Shown in pieces: positions 42,391-52,317 of a stretch of DNA of 64,000 nt. Both the position numbers and the translations under genes were made by a program. The notes under the pieces were generated by a model. The model was not told where the DNA came from. It saw only the letters and a list, made by a program, of their open reading frames with translations, and searched no databases. The stretch lies in contig JAFEEQ010000011.1 of assembly GCA_018241025.1 (NCBI GenBank), positions 372,001 to 436,000 on the forward strand, in the 5' to 3' direction. Every line of letters begins with the position of its first letter. Positions within the stretch are counted from its first letter, which is position 1. The stretch comes from Pseudomonadota bacterium (GTDB taxonomy: Bacteria; Pseudomonadota; Alphaproteobacteria; Micropepsales; Micropepsaceae).

Positions 42391-43785
42391 TCAATCCTTC
42401 GCGTAGGGATTCTTCCCGCCGCGCATCAGAAAGCGCAGCGGCGTGCCGGCGAGGTTGAAGGCGCGGCGCAGGCCGTTGGTGAGATAGCGGATGTAATCCT
42501 CAGGCAAATGCGTCAGCTGATTGCCGAACAGCGCGAAAGTCGGCGGCCGTGCCTTGACCTGCGTCATGTAACGGATGCGGACGCGGCGCCCGCTGATCGC
42601 CGGCGGAGCGTGACGCTGCAGGGCTTCTTCGAGGAAGCGGTTCAACGCCGATGTACCGACCCGCGTATTCCATGCGCCATAGGCTTCGAGGATCGCCGGC
42701 ACCAGCCGGTCGAAGCCCTCGCCCGTGCGTGCCGAGACCCCGATCAGGGGCGCGCCAAAGAGCTGCGGCAGCAACCTGTCGAGCTTCTCGCGCAGGATGC
42801 CGACGGCGCCGGCTCGGTTCTCGACGAGGTCCCATTTGTTGGCGACGAACACGGCGGCGCGGCCTTCGCGCGCGATGAGGTCGGCGATGACCAGATCCTG
42901 CTTCTCGAAGGCCTGCGTCGCGTCCATCTCGATCAGCACGCAATCGGCGAAGCGGATCGCTTCGAGTGTGGAGCCGACTGACATCTCTTCGAGGGTATGG
43001 CCCGCTGTGCGCGCCTTCCGGCGCAAGCCGGCCGTGTCGTGGAGCAGAAATTCGTGGCCGTCGAAGGTCCACGGCGCCGCGATCGCATCGCGCGTGATGC
43101 CCGCTTCCGGCCCGGTCAGCGTGCGCTCTTCGCCGAGCAGGCGGTTGAACAGGCTCGACTTGCCGACATTCGGACGGCCGGCGATGGCGAGGCGGATCGG
43201 TCGGGCCGGTGCCTCCTCGATCTCTTCGCCGTCTTCTGCGATTTCGTCCGCAGCATCCTCTTCTTCGTCGTCATCGTCTTCGAACGGCGCGGGTTCGATG
43301 AATTCGGCCAGCGCTTCTTCCAGCGCGCCGAAGCCGAGGCTGTGCTCGGCGGAGATCGCCACCGGCTCGCCGAAGCCGAGCGCGAAGGCCTCGCCATAGC
43401 CGGCATCGCCGGCCCGGCTCTCGCATTTGTTGGCAACCAGAACGACGCGCTTGCCCGAGCGGCGCAGGGCGGCGGCGATCTGCTCGTCGCCGGCGGTGAT
43501 CCCGGCACGGGCGTCGATCACGAAGAGACAGGCGTCGGCCTCGGCAATGGCCGCTTCGGTCTGCGCCGTCATCCGCCCGGCAAGGCTCTCCGGCGTGTTC
43601 TTTTCGAAGCCGGCGGTGTCGATGATCTGGAAGGCGAGATTGCCGAGCTGCGCCTGCGCGACGAAGCGGTCGCGCGTCACGCCCGGCGTGTCGTGCACCA
43701 GCGCGATGCGCTTGCCCACCAGCTTGTTGAAAAGCGTGGACTTGCCGACATTCGGCCGGCCGACGATGGCGAGGGTGACGGACAT
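42391..43785 (-). CDS. der: Ribosome biogenesis GTPase Der
   Basis: Double GTPase that matures the 50S subunit. Two G domains each start with GRPNVGKS (near residues 8 and 205), with NKCES and NKWDL as the guanine-specificity motifs. A KH-like C-terminal domain follows. Between the domains is a strongly acidic linker (DDDDEEEDAADE). Length 464 residues is normal. Its neighbour bamB upstream is the widely conserved arrangement. Confidence 0.98.
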   Translation of the reverse strand: MSVTLAIVGRPNVGKSTLFNKLVGKRIALVHDTPGVTRDRFVAQAQLGNLAFQIIDTAGFEKNTPESLAGRMTAQTEAAIAEADACLFVIDARAGITAGDEQIAAALRRSGKRVVLVANKCESRAGDAGYGEAFALGFGEPVAISAEHSLGFGALEEALAEFIEPAPFEDDDDEEEDAADEIAEDGEEIEEAPARPIRLAIAGRPNVGKSSLFNRLLGEERTLTGPEAGITRDAIAAPWTFDGHEFLLHDTAGLRRKARTAGHTLEEMSVGSTLEAIRFADCVLIEMDATQAFEKQDLVIADLIAREGRAAVFVANKWDLVENRAGAVGILREKLDRLLPQLFGAPLIGVSARTGEGFDRLVPAILEAYGAWNTRVGTSALNRFLEEALQRHAPPAISGRRVRIRYMTQVKARPPTFALFGNQLTHLPEDYIRYLTNGLRRAFNLAGTPLRFLMRGGKNPYAKD

Positions 43786-43806
43786 GGCCGACTTGTAGCG
43801 CCCGCC

Positions 43807-45198
43807 TTAGCGGAGCGCCACCAGCTGGGCATCCTTGGTGTAGAGATACATCGTGCCGTTGGCGACCACCGGTGCGATCAGCGTCCCGGCCGGAATCTCC
43901 ATGCGCCCGATGAGTTCGCCGGTATAGGGCGACAAGGCCACCGCGATACCGATCGACGACACCACCACGAGGCGGTTCGAGACCAGCACCGGACCGGCCC
44001 AGGTCACCGCGCCCTTGTGGTCGTCGGGGTCCTCCCAGCGCTGGAGCTGGTGGATCCACTTGATCTTACCCTCCTTGCGGGTGAGGCAGATCATCTGCTG
44101 GTCCGACGACAGCACATAGACGTAGTCGCCCGCGGTCCAGGGCGTCTGGATACCGCCGATATCGCGCGACCACAGGCGCTCGCCATTGTTGAGGCCGATC
44201 GCCGCCATCACGCCGGAATGGCTGATCGCAATGACGACGTCGCGGTCCACCACCGGCCGTCCGGCAATGTCGTCGAGCTCGGAAAGCGCTGTCGCGGCGC
44301 CGGAGTGGTTGAGCATGTCGTTCCACGCCGGGCGTCCGTTCTGGACGCGCAGCGCGTAGATCTCGCCCGAGGAATAAGGCGCCATCACATATTCGCCGGC
44401 CACGGCGGCGCTGGTGCTTTCGAGAATGCCGGCGGACTCGGTGATGCCCTGATGGTCCCAGAGCTTGCGCCCGTCGGTCTCGGCGAGGGCGTAGAAATGG
44501 TTGTCCTGGGTGGAGACGAAGACGCGTCCGCCATTTGCGGTCGGCGCGTTCACGATCGGCACGCCGAGATCCTGCGTCCACAGCCTGCGTCCGGTGCGCG
44601 GATCGAGCGCGACCACGGTGCCGAAGCCGCTGGAGACGTAAAGCTTGCCGCCGTCGGAGGCGATACCGCCGCCGGCGCCCTTGTTCGGGTCGACCGAATT
44701 GTCCGTGCCGAACATGCCGAACAGCCAGGTGTTGTCCTTGCCCGGCGGTGCGACCGAGGTGTCCCACAGCGGATTGCCGTTGCCGGCGTCGAAGGCGAAG
44801 ACGTGCGCCTGGGAGTCGAGCACGAAAATGCGTCCGTCGACGATGATCGGCGGCGCGGTGAGACGGCCTTCGCTGTCCGAACCCTTGCCGGCATCCTGCT
44901 CCCACACCTGGCGCAGCGGTCCCGGTGCTTCGAGGTGATACATGGCGTTCGAGGCATAGCCGCCCGGTTCGGGCCATTCCGGGTTCTTGTAGGGCGGAGG
45001 GAGCTGAACCGGGACGCTTTTCAGTGTGTCGTCGATGCGCAGCGTCTCGTCGATGGTCATCACCGAGATACGTTCGCCGCGCAGTTTCGATTTCTTGTTG
45101 CCGGTGTTGAACCAGGTTCCGACCCAGTCAGTCATGGCGCAGCCGGCAACAAGCGAGGCGAGCATCACCACCGTGACGGCCTTCAGGGTCTTGTTCAT
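43807..45198 (-). CDS. bamB: Outer-membrane assembly lipoprotein BamB-like (PQQ/beta-propeller)
   Basis: A 463-residue predicted lipoprotein; ASLVAGCAMTD gives a lipobox Cys near residue 20. The rest is a beta-propeller with repeated motifs such as RLLWTQDLG, KLWDHQG, RLWSRDIGG and KIKWIHQL. BamB helps insert proteins into the outer membrane. The start overlaps the upstream TPR gene's stop and der follows 21 bp downstream, as in many proteobacteria. Confidence 0.92.
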   Translation of the reverse strand: MNKTLKAVTVVMLASLVAGCAMTDWVGTWFNTGNKKSKLRGERISVMTIDETLRIDDTLKSVPVQLPPPYKNPEWPEPGGYASNAMYHLEAPGPLRQVWEQDAGKGSDSEGRLTAPPIIVDGRIFVLDSQAHVFAFDAGNGNPLWDTSVAPPGKDNTWLFGMFGTDNSVDPNKGAGGGIASDGGKLYVSSGFGTVVALDPRTGRRLWTQDLGVPIVNAPTANGGRVFVSTQDNHFYALAETDGRKLWDHQGITESAGILESTSAAVAGEYVMAPYSSGEIYALRVQNGRPAWNDMLNHSGAATALSELDDIAGRPVVDRDVVIAISHSGVMAAIGLNNGERLWSRDIGGIQTPWTAGDYVYVLSSDQQMICLTRKEGKIKWIHQLQRWEDPDDHKGAVTWAGPVLVSNRLVVVSSIGIAVALSPYTGELIGRMEIPAGTLIAPVVANGTMYLYTKDAQLVALR

Positions 45199-45968
45199 GG
45201 CGTGGGCGTACCGTTGGGAGCAGCCGGCGCCGGGACTGGCGGCGGAACAATCTGGAGGGGGGCGCCGGGAGCACCGGGTGCGGCAGGCGGTTCCGGCAGC
45301 TGCGGAACGGTGCCGTAATTCGTCGCGCCGCCATTGGCGAGATACTGCACCATCGCGACCGCGCGGCGGCGCAACTGTTCCGGCGCATCCTTGTCGTCGC
45401 CGAGAGCCTTGAATTCGCTTTGCGCCTGCTTGTTCAGCCCGGCATGGAGATCGGCATAGGCGAGGATCTCGCGCGCCGCGAAGCGCCAGGGATTTCCGTC
45501 CTGTGCCAGCTTGCCGAGCATCGTCTGCATGTCGGCACGCGGCGTCGTATCGACCACGGCCCAGGCGGCGCGCAGTAGCGCCAGATCGCCGATCGGCCCG
45601 CTGTTCTTCGCGGCGATGGATTTGTAGATCCCAACCGCGGCATCGCGCTGGCCGGCGCCGATCAGGACGTCGGCCTGGGTCAGCTTGGCGATCGTGTCGT
45701 AGTCGGACGGCGCATTGGCGGCGAGCGCGGCGAGCACCGGTGCGGCCTTGCCCGGATTGCCGCCCTCCGCGGCTTCCTGCGCGGCGATGAGTTCCTCGGA
45801 TGCCTTGAGGCGCTGATTGTCCTCATAGCGCTGCCACAGCTTGAAGCCGGCAACGGCGATGACGATGAGCGCGACGGCTGCAATGATGTAGTCGCCGTAC
45901 TGCTTCCAGAGCTTCTCGAAGCGTTCGCGGCGTACTTCCTCCTCGACTTCGTGGAAGATGTCGCTCAA
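45195..45968 (-). CDS. Tetratricopeptide-like membrane protein (YfgM-type)
   Basis: A 257-residue protein. A short cytoplasmic N-terminus (SDIFHEVEEEVRRERFEKLW) is followed by one membrane segment (YIIAAVALIVIAVAGFKLW) and a TPR-like periplasmic domain. A Pro/Ala-rich tail ends the protein. YfgM-type proteins assist periplasmic folding near BamB. I start at TTG 45968, with GAGGA 7 bases upstream, not at 46013. The stop overlaps the bamB start. Confidence 0.88.
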   Translation of the reverse strand: MSDIFHEVEEEVRRERFEKLWKQYGDYIIAAVALIVIAVAGFKLWQRYEDNQRLKASEELIAAQEAAEGGNPGKAAPVLAALAANAPSDYDTIAKLTQADVLIGAGQRDAAVGIYKSIAAKNSGPIGDLALLRAAWAVVDTTPRADMQTMLGKLAQDGNPWRFAAREILAYADLHAGLNKQAQSEFKALGDDKDAPEQLRRRAVAMVQYLANGGATNYGTVPQLPEPPAAPGAPGAPLQIVPPPVPAPAAPNGTPTP

Positions 45969-46095
45969 GGGATAATCCTCGTTCGGGGGCGGACAGGCGC
46001 GAGCATGGCCCAAGCCATTGACCGCGCGGATGATTTAGCCGCTGGCGGCGTTGCTGGCAACCGACAGAGGGTTAAAACCCCGAAAAGGCGGTGGG

Positions 46096-46920
46096 TTAGC
46101 TAACCCGCTTCATCTGATAGACATTTTCCACGCCCGGGAAGTGTCGGTCGCGGACGTCTGCGGCATAGGCCTTCACCGCGCGCTCGATTTCCGGCCCGAG
46201 ATTGGCGTATTGGCGCACGAATTTCGGCGGGTTCGGGTTCAGGCCCAGCATGTCCTCCATCACGAGGATCTGGCCGTCGCATTCGGCCGAGGCGCCGATG
46301 CCGACGGTCGGGATCGCGATCTCGCGTGTGATCTTGGCGGCGAGCGGTTCGGCCATGCCTTCGAGCACGATAGCGAAGGCGCCGGCTTCGGCGATGGCTT
46401 TGGCATCCGCCTCGATTGCCGGCCATTCGGCATGGGTGCGTCCCTGGGTCTTGAACCCGCCCATAACGTTGGTCGCCTGCGGCGTCAGGCCGATATGGCC
46501 CATCACCGGAATGCCGCGCTGGGTGAGGTACTGGACGGTTTCTGCGAGGCGCTGGCCGCCTTCCATCTTCACCGCGGTGCAGCCGGTTTCCTGAATGACG
46601 CGCGCGGCGTTGCGGAACGCGACCTGCGGGCTTTCCTCATAGGAGCCGAACGGCATGTCGACGACGACGAGCGCGTGCTTCGAGCCGCGCATCACCGCCT
46701 TGCCGTGGGTGATCATCATGTCGAGCGTAACGCCGAGCGTCGTCTCCATGCCGTGCATCACCATGCCGAGGCTGTCGCCGACGAGCATGAGGTCGACGTG
46801 CTCGTCGAGCAGGCGCGCGGTGTGCGCGTGATAGCAGGTCAGGCAGACGACCGGCTTGCTGTTCTTGTGGGCGCGGATATCCGGAACGGTGACCCGCTTG
46901 GTCGCGACGACGGCCGACAT
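46096..46920 (-). CDS. panB: 3-methyl-2-oxobutanoate hydroxymethyltransferase
   Basis: Makes ketopantoate from alpha-ketoisovalerate and methylene-THF, the first step to pantothenate and CoA. Diagnostic parts are [39 protein letters not shown] and MGHIGLTPQ. Length 274 residues from ATG 46920 is typical. It leads the minus-strand run into the TPR-bamB-der genes 127 bp away. No panC gene is adjacent. Confidence 0.97.
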   Translation of the reverse strand: MSAVVATKRVTVPDIRAHKNSKPVVCLTCYHAHTARLLDEHVDLMLVGDSLGMVMHGMETTLGVTLDMMITHGKAVMRGSKHALVVVDMPFGSYEESPQVAFRNAARVIQETGCTAVKMEGGQRLAETVQYLTQRGIPVMGHIGLTPQATNVMGGFKTQGRTHAEWPAIEADAKAIAEAGAFAIVLEGMAEPLAAKITREIAIPTVGIGASAECDGQILVMEDMLGLNPNPPKFVRQYANLGPEIERAVKAYAADVRDRHFPGVENVYQMKRVS

Positions 46921-47169
46921 GGACGCAATTCTCCCTGAATTTTGTTCGTTGGAAGAGCCTGACTCCGCGGCGCTATGCGCCAGGCGGACGGCAACGGTCC
47001 TTGACCCGTAGCTTGGACTATAGCGCAAAAGCGGGGTCCGCGCGAGGCCGTTCTGCACCCGCCCCGAGGGCAGGTCGCAACCCTGGAACCGCTTCCGCTC
47101 GCCATCGCTGCGTTGGCCGTCCGGGCATTGGATTTGGCCGCGGGCCTCGGCTAATCAGGAGCATCCTTA

Positions 47170-48477
47170 ATGCGGCCATCGGCCGGACGATCGGATTCTG
47201 GCTCCATGGCATCGCGCGCGACGTCCTTCCTGATCGACGCCGTTCTCCGAATTCGGAAATGGACGGAGGTACCGGTCCGTGAGGCTGCGCGCCAGATCCG
47301 TATCGCGCTGGCCTCGGGCGACCTCAAAATCGAACGCCGAGCGGAACATGCCTGGTGGCATGGCGATGCCGCCACCGCGACGGCGCTCTGGCGCGAGTTG
47401 GAACGTAGGCAGCCCGGGCGCAGCCAATGGCCGCTCTGCCTGGCCCAGGCCGCCAAGGAACGTGGGGACATCGAAGAGGCGGAGCGTGTTCTCCTCGCCG
47501 CCCGCGCGCGCGGAGTCGACAATGAGCGGATCGAACTCGAATTGCTGCGCTGCGGGCGCATGTCACGCCGGTCCAACGCCGCGGTCGGCGAGGCGGAGGC
47601 CATCGTCGGCGATTCCCAAGCATCGCCGAACAAGTTGTTCCCCGCGGCCTACCATCTGTTGACGCAGAACCAGTTCGCCGCCGCGCGCGCCGGGCTCGAG
47701 CGCCTCGTCGACGACCGCGAATACAGCTATCTGGCTCGCGGCAATCTCGCGGCGATCGAAATGCTCGAGGCGCGGCGGGCGCAGGGCCTGCCCGACATCC
47801 CCGGCCGGGTCACGCAGGCGCAGAATTCGATCCTCGTTCGCGAGCCGTCCTCGGACACGTTGATCGTCGGCTTCACGCTTCCCGACGGAACGCTCGGCCA
47901 GTCGCTCAATACGGTGCAGGCGATGCTGACGTCTAAGGGAGTCAATGCACTCTATCTCTATGACAGCCGTTCGATCCTGCATCTGACGGGCACCGACCGC
48001 TTCGGGCCCGGCTATCAGGTGATGCTGGATGGCATCCGCGCGCTCGCAGCGGAGCTGGGGACGCGCCGGCTGATCATGGTTGGCGGCTCGGCGACCGGCT
48101 ATACGGCCATCCGTACCGCGCTCGATCTCGACGCCGACGGCGCTCTGGTTTTCGGAAGCCAGACCTTCATGAAGCGTAACGCCAGCTTCGCGCTCGCACG
48201 CAGCGCTTACACGCTGCGTCGCATGCTGGACAACATATTTCCGATGATGAAGAATCTGCGCCCGGAGATCGAGGCCAGGCCGTACCGTCCGCGCATTGTG
48301 ATGTACTACAGCGCAGGCAATCGCTTGGACCGCATGCATGCCGGCAACCTCGCCGATCTGCCGAACGTGATCCAGCATCCGATCGCAGGCGTCTCCCGCC
48401 ACGACTGTCTGACCGCGATGGCGGCGCGGGGCTATCGCAATCTGCTGGACGAATTCGATGCCGGCGAGGCGATTTGA
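47170..48477 (+). CDS. TPR-like protein with alpha/beta-hydrolase-like C-terminal domain
   Basis: A 435-residue soluble protein. The N-terminal half (about 40-190) is helical and TPR-like (WWHGDAATATALWRELERR, LCLAQAAKERGDIEEAERV). The C-terminal half (about 225-430) has strand-turn patterns including IMVGGSATGYTAI, a GxSxxG-like nucleophile elbow, and a late SRHDCL with Asp/His. A carbohydrate- or polysaccharide-related role is suggested in some relatives; none is proven. It stands alone, tail-to-tail with the small peptide gene at 48661. Confidence 0.6.
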   Translation: MRPSAGRSDSGSMASRATSFLIDAVLRIRKWTEVPVREAARQIRIALASGDLKIERRAEHAWWHGDAATATALWRELERRQPGRSQWPLCLAQAAKERGDIEEAERVLLAARARGVDNERIELELLRCGRMSRRSNAAVGEAEAIVGDSQASPNKLFPAAYHLLTQNQFAAARAGLERLVDDREYSYLARGNLAAIEMLEARRAQGLPDIPGRVTQAQNSILVREPSSDTLIVGFTLPDGTLGQSLNTVQAMLTSKGVNALYLYDSRSILHLTGTDRFGPGYQVMLDGIRALAAELGTRRLIMVGGSATGYTAIRTALDLDADGALVFGSQTFMKRNASFALARSAYTLRRMLDNIFPMMKNLRPEIEARPYRPRIVMYYSAGNRLDRMHAGNLADLPNVIQHPIAGVSRHDCLTAMAARGYRNLLDEFDAGEAI

Positions 48478-48660
48478 AGCCGGCAAGCTGTAGGCGTTGG
48501 CGGAATCGACATTTGACAGGTTGCCGATTTTGGCTTCGTCGGCCACCGGCCCCGACATTGTCGGCCAGGGCCAGGACGCGCGGATGCGTTTCGTGCCATT
48601 GCTTGGCGTGTCGTCGGGTTGGTGCGCCTTCGAAGTGGTTCTTTCCCGGCTAGCGGCAAA

Positions 48661-48828
48661 TCAGCTGAACGTTGCAGTCCCGTCGGTGGTGGAGTTCACG
48701 CCGGTCTCGGCCTCGCCCGCCACCCGGCAGAAGAAACCGGGTCGGCTCCAGGTTTCGCGCTGCAGGACCTGACGCGCGTTCGACTCTGAGTGCTGTGTTT
48801 CGCTCTTTGCCTGCATTTCGGTGGCCAT
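48661..48828 (-). CDS. Small peptide resembling the RiPP precursor candidate (55 aa)
   Basis: A 55-residue ORF with ATG at 48828 and no obvious ribosome site. Its text ETWSRPGFF...EAETG matches the cluster precursor in spacing: W27, P30, T42 and G43 here against W22, P25, T37 and G38 there (offsets +3, +15, +16 from the Trp). A core starting at G43 would be GVNSTTDGTATFS, with D49 as residue 7 and a C-terminal Ser. The DNA upstream is AT-rich. No modifying enzyme lies nearby. Alternative upstream starts to 48903 exist. It could be coincidence; the spacing match is the evidence. Confidence 0.4.
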   Translation of the reverse strand: MATEMQAKSETQHSESNARQVLQRETWSRPGFFCRVAGEAETGVNSTTDGTATFS

Positions 48829-49110
48829 GGTTCGACGTTCGTTTGAAGCTAACTGCGGATGCTTAAGAAAGTTTCGTACGCATACATACCGATCCTGTAA
48901 CAAAACAAGATTTCAACTCTTGGCTGAAATCTCTTGCCGCTTTGCACCGAATCGATCCGAAGCGGCCGCTACAGTTCTTCGCAATGTCTGCGCAAACGGA
49001 GCGCTTTTCGAGCGGTCGCGGCCTAAGCCCAGACTCGTATTCGTATGTGCGGCGCGGAATCCGGCCAGCGACCTCCGGTTGTGGCGCACGGGTTCCATCG
49101 CTGCCGCCAA

Positions 49111-49140
49111 AGAAAAAGGGCGCGCCTCGCGGCGCGCCCC
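49111..49140 (-). terminator. Rho-independent terminator of rpsF-rpsR-rplI
   Basis: On the minus strand a perfect 9-bp stem GGGCGCGCC/GGCGCGCCC (49118-49126 with 49131-49139, loop of 4) is followed by TTTTTCT. It lies 24 bases after the rplI stop, exactly where the operon should end. Confidence 0.93.
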
Positions 49141-49163
49141 GATTTCTTGCTGCCGACGGAGAC

Positions 49164-49754
49164 CTACTCGGCCTCGGCGGCTTCCTCGCCTTCATCTTCC
49201 TTCGGGCCGGCGCCTTCGTCGAAGAGCGCTTCGGCATTCGCCAGCGCTTCTTCTTCGTCGGTCTTCTCGGCGAGGACGTCTTCGCCGCGGGCCTGGCGCT
49301 CCGCCTCGTCCTCACTGCGCGCGACGTTGACCGTCACCGAAACGCGGACTTCCGGATGGAGCACGACCGAGACCTTGAACAGGCCGATGGTCTTGATTGC
49401 GCTGTCGAGCGCGACCTGGCCGCGGGCGACGCTGACGCCGCCATCGGTGATCGCCATCGAGATGTCGCGCGGGCTGACTGAGCCGTAGAGCTGGCCGCGG
49501 TCGCCGGCCTGGCGGATGAGCATGAAGCTCTTGCCCTCCAGCTTGGCGCCGACCTGTTCGGCTTCCTTCTTCTGTTCGAGGTTGCGGGCTTCGAGCTGCG
49601 CCTTCTGCGAGGCGAAGTATTCGCGGTTCGCCTTGTTGGCGCGCAGGGCCTTCTTCTTGGGCAGAAGGAAGTTGCGGGCAAAGCCGTCCTTGACCTTCAC
49701 CTCGTCGCCCATCTGGCCGAGCTTCTCGACCCGTTCGAGCAGGATCACTTGCAT
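49164..49754 (-). CDS. rplI: 50S ribosomal protein L9
   Basis: A 196-residue L9. The N-terminal domain begins [22 protein letters not shown] and has [14 protein letters not shown], the standard signature. The C-terminal domain is followed by an acidic Glu/Ala-rich tail of about 45 residues ([16 protein letters not shown]...), which makes it longer than the usual 150. Such acidic extensions are common in alphaproteobacteria. It lies 14 bp after rpsR. Confidence 0.97.
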   Translation of the reverse strand: MQVILLERVEKLGQMGDEVKVKDGFARNFLLPKKKALRANKANREYFASQKAQLEARNLEQKKEAEQVGAKLEGKSFMLIRQAGDRGQLYGSVSPRDISMAITDGGVSVARGQVALDSAIKTIGLFKVSVVLHPEVRVSVTVNVARSEDEAERQARGEDVLAEKTDEEEALANAEALFDEGAGPKEDEGEEAAEAE

Positions 49755-49768
49755 CGTTCTCTCCCGCC

Positions 49769-50047
49769 CTAGCTGATGACGTAGGGCAGCAGCGCCATGT
49801 AACGCGCGCGCTTGATGGCGTTCGCGAGAATGCGCTGCTTCTTGTTGGACACCGCCGTGATGCGGCTCGGCACGATCTTGCCGCGCTCGGAGATGAAGCG
49901 CTGGAGCAGCTTCACGTCCTTGTAGTCGATCTTCGGCGCGTTGGCGCCCGAGAACGGGCAGGTCTTCTTGCGGCGGAAGAAGGGACGGCGCTGACCGCCG
50001 CCATCGCCACCACGGCCGCCTTCGCGGCGATCACCGGCACCGGACAT
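49769..50047 (-). CDS. rpsR: 30S ribosomal protein S18
   Basis: A 92-residue S18. The N-terminal part is Gly/Arg-rich ([20 protein letters not shown]); the core [19 protein letters not shown] and SKKQRI-type helix are typical. Its start overlaps the rpsF stop by one base, giving tight coupling with S6, its binding partner in the ribosome. Confidence 0.98.
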   Translation of the reverse strand: MSGAGDRREGGRGGDGGGQRRPFFRRKKTCPFSGANAPKIDYKDVKLLQRFISERGKIVPSRITAVSNKKQRILANAIKRARYMALLPYVIS

Positions 50048-50421
50048 TATGCGGCCTCCTGGTTTTCAGCGTTTTCCGCCTTGCGCTCGCCCTCGGGGCG
50101 GTCGTCGCGGCGGTTCTTGTTGGAGGAAACGTCGAACGCATCGACCTTCACGGTCATGTAGCGCAGCACGTCTTCGTTGATCTTGAGCTGGCGCTCGAGC
50201 TCGACCACGGCCTTGGCGGGCGCGTTGATGTTGAGCAGGACGAAGTGGCCCTTGCGGTTTTTCTTGATGCGATAGGCGAGGCCGCGCAGGCCCCAATATT
50301 CCTGCTTCTCGACCTTGCCGCCTTCGCCTTCGACGATGGTCTTGAGGTGGGTCGCCAGTGCGTCCACCTGCTGCGCGCTGATATCCTGGCGCGCGATCAG
50401 GAGATGCTCGTAGAGAGCCAT
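50047..50421 (-). CDS. rpsF: 30S ribosomal protein S6
   Basis: A 124-residue S6 from ATG 50421. Family text: [38 protein letters not shown] and [10 protein letters not shown]. The charged C-terminal tail ([20 protein letters not shown]) is usual. It forms a heterodimer with S18 in the small subunit platform. First gene of the rpsF-rpsR-rplI operon. Confidence 0.98.
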   Translation of the reverse strand: MALYEHLLIARQDISAQQVDALATHLKTIVEGEGGKVEKQEYWGLRGLAYRIKKNRKGHFVLLNINAPAKAVVELERQLKINEDVLRYMTVKVDAFDVSSNKNRRDDRPEGERKAENAENQEAA

Positions 50422-50657
50422 GTCCGTCCTTTCGGGGCCGCGGAACGGATCGGGGCGGACACCCGTCACCGCTTTGGATCGTCCGGGAGGCGCACCATGC
50501 GCAAACCCGTCCGAAAACGGGGCCCGTCGACCGCAGCCGATTGTGAGGCGCGGCTTATAGGCGAAGGACGGAGGCGGGGCAAGCCGTGCCCCGAAAAAGG
50601 CTCAAGGGCGCGGTCCGGTCGATGAATACGGCCCGCGCCCTTGATTCCGTTAGGCTT

Positions 50658-50834
50658 TTAGCGCCAGCCCCAACGCACGCAAACGCGCTCGTGGTGATGG
50701 TGCCGCCAGACGAAACGGGTGCAGACGCGATGGTGACGGTGATGCCAGCCGTGATGCGGGTAGGCATCGGCGGCCGTCGTACCCATGGCCAACAGGCCCG
50801 TGGCCGCGACCGCGGCCAGTACAAGCTTCTTCAT
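50658..50834 (-). CDS. Small exported His-rich protein
   Basis: A 58-residue protein. Signal peptide LVLAAVAATGLLAMGTTAADA is followed by a mature part that is nearly all His, Trp, Arg and Cys (YPHHGWHHRHHRVCTRFVWRHHHHERVCVRW). The two Cys and clustered His suggest metal binding in the periplasm. AGGGAT lies 7 bases before the ATG. No family name is known to me. It sits in a 600-bp gap between rpsF and the MFS gene. Confidence 0.7.
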   Translation of the reverse strand: MKKLVLAAVAATGLLAMGTTAADAYPHHGWHHRHHRVCTRFVWRHHHHERVCVRWGWR

Positions 50835-51021
50835 GGAATATCCCTCGAGAATAGTGAGATGGCCGGAACCGGCGCTTGCTGAACGCCGGCGGGCATCTCT
50901 GGTTCCTTGCCCCTTCGAGTCCGATGCTGGGCCGCCCTGCCTGAACGCAGGATGAATGGCGCCGCGCCGGCACTTGCGGCCGCCTCTTCGAACGGCATAG
51001 TCCGCCCGTCGGGGGAGACAG

Positions 51022-52317
51022 ATGGCAGACCGTGACGTTTTCGCGAAGGCGACCTGGCGGCTCGTGCCGTTCATGGTGCTTCTCTACATCGTCGCTTATC
51101 TCGACCGCGTGAACGTCGGCACCGCGGCGCTGACGATGAACAAGGATCTCGGCCTGACGCCCGAGAGCTACGGCTTCGCCGCCGGCATCTTCTTCTTCGG
51201 CTATTTCCTGTTCGAGGTTCCGTCGAACGTCATCATGCAGAAAGTCGGGGCGCGGCTCTGGATCTGCCGCATCATGCTGACCTGGGGCGTGGTTTCGATG
51301 GCCAATGCCTTCGTCACCGGACCGGCGAGTTTCAGCGCGCTGCGCTTCATCCTCGGCCTGGCCGAAGCCGGCTACTTTCCGGGCATGGTCCTCTATCTGA
51401 CCTTCTGGTTTCCGTCCGAACATCGCGCCCGGCTGATCGCGATGTTCCTCGCCGCGGTGCCGCTCGCCAATGTCATCGGCACCCCGGTCTCCAGCATCAT
51501 CCTCGGCATGAACGGCTTCCTCGGCCTGCATGGCTGGCAATGGCTGTTCCTGATCGAGGGCGCGCCGGCCGTGCTGTTCGGCTTCCTCGTCCTGCTCTGG
51601 CTGCCGAACGGTCCGGCCGATGCGAAATGGCTCGACGATTCCGAACGCGCCGTCATTCACGACGCCCTCGCGGCGGAGCCCGCGCACGAGCACACCGCGT
51701 TGATGCCGATGTTCCGCGATCCGCGGGTCTGGCTGCTGACGATCCCCGACTTCGCGATCGTGCTGGCGCTTTACGGCATCAATCTCTGGCTGCCGCAGAT
51801 CGTGCATGAGATGGGCTATTCGATCCTCGAGACCGGGTTCATCGGCGCGCTGCCCTATGTCGCCGCCGCGGTCGTCATGGTGCTGTGGGGCCTCTCAAGC
51901 GACAGCCGGCGCGAGCGCGTCTGGCATGTCGCGACAGCGGCGCTGATGGGTTCTGCCGGCTTCGTCGGTGCGGCGCTGTTCACCTCGCATGTCGCGATCC
52001 TGCTGTCGCTGACCGTCGGCGTCTGCGGCGTCTATGCGGCGCTCGCGGTGTTCTGGACGCTGCCGCCATCCTTCCTCGGCGGCACGGCGGCGGCCGGCGG
52101 CATCGCGTTGATCAATTCGATCAGCAATCTCGGCGGATTCTGGGGCCCCAACATCATGGGATGGGTCAAGAGTTACACCGGCGGCTATTCCGGAGGCCTC
52201 GCCGCGCTCGCGTTTTCGCTTCTCGTGGGCGCCGTGATGGTGGTGCTGGTCGGACGCACGCTGACCTTCGCCGGCCGCGCCGCCGCGCTCGAACGCTTCA
52301 CGCGGTTGAACGCCTAA
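51022..52317 (+). CDS. MFS transporter, anion:cation symporter (ACS) type
   Basis: A 431-residue inner-membrane transporter with about 12 membrane segments. The N-terminal LLYIVAYLDRVNVGTAAL and the loop WFPSEHRARLIAMFLAAVPLA mark the ACS family, whose members import organic acids such as tartrate, phthalate or hexuronates. The cargo is unknown. The start is ATG 51022 with GGGGGAGA upstream. Its 3' end overlaps the convergent membrane-protein gene by 20 bp. Confidence 0.92.
   Translation: MADRDVFAKATWRLVPFMVLLYIVAYLDRVNVGTAALTMNKDLGLTPESYGFAAGIFFFGYFLFEVPSNVIMQKVGARLWICRIMLTWGVVSMANAFVTGPASFSALRFILGLAEAGYFPGMVLYLTFWFPSEHRARLIAMFLAAVPLANVIGTPVSSIILGMNGFLGLHGWQWLFLIEGAPAVLFGFLVLLWLPNGPADAKWLDDSERAVIHDALAAEPAHEHTALMPMFRDPRVWLLTIPDFAIVLALYGINLWLPQIVHEMGYSILETGFIGALPYVAAAVVMVLWGLSSDSRRERVWHVATAALMGSAGFVGAALFTSHVAILLSLTVGVCGVYAALAVFWTLPPSFLGGTAAAGGIALINSISNLGGFWGPNIMGWVKSYTGGYSGGLAALAFSLLVGAVMVVLVGRTLTFAGRAAALERFTRLNA

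Noticed and set aside
48432-48659. Minus-strand short frames next to the second peptide as a third precursor
   Set aside because: No suitable start codon or Trp-Pro-Thr-Gly spacing; they overlap the 3' end of the TPR/hydrolase gene.
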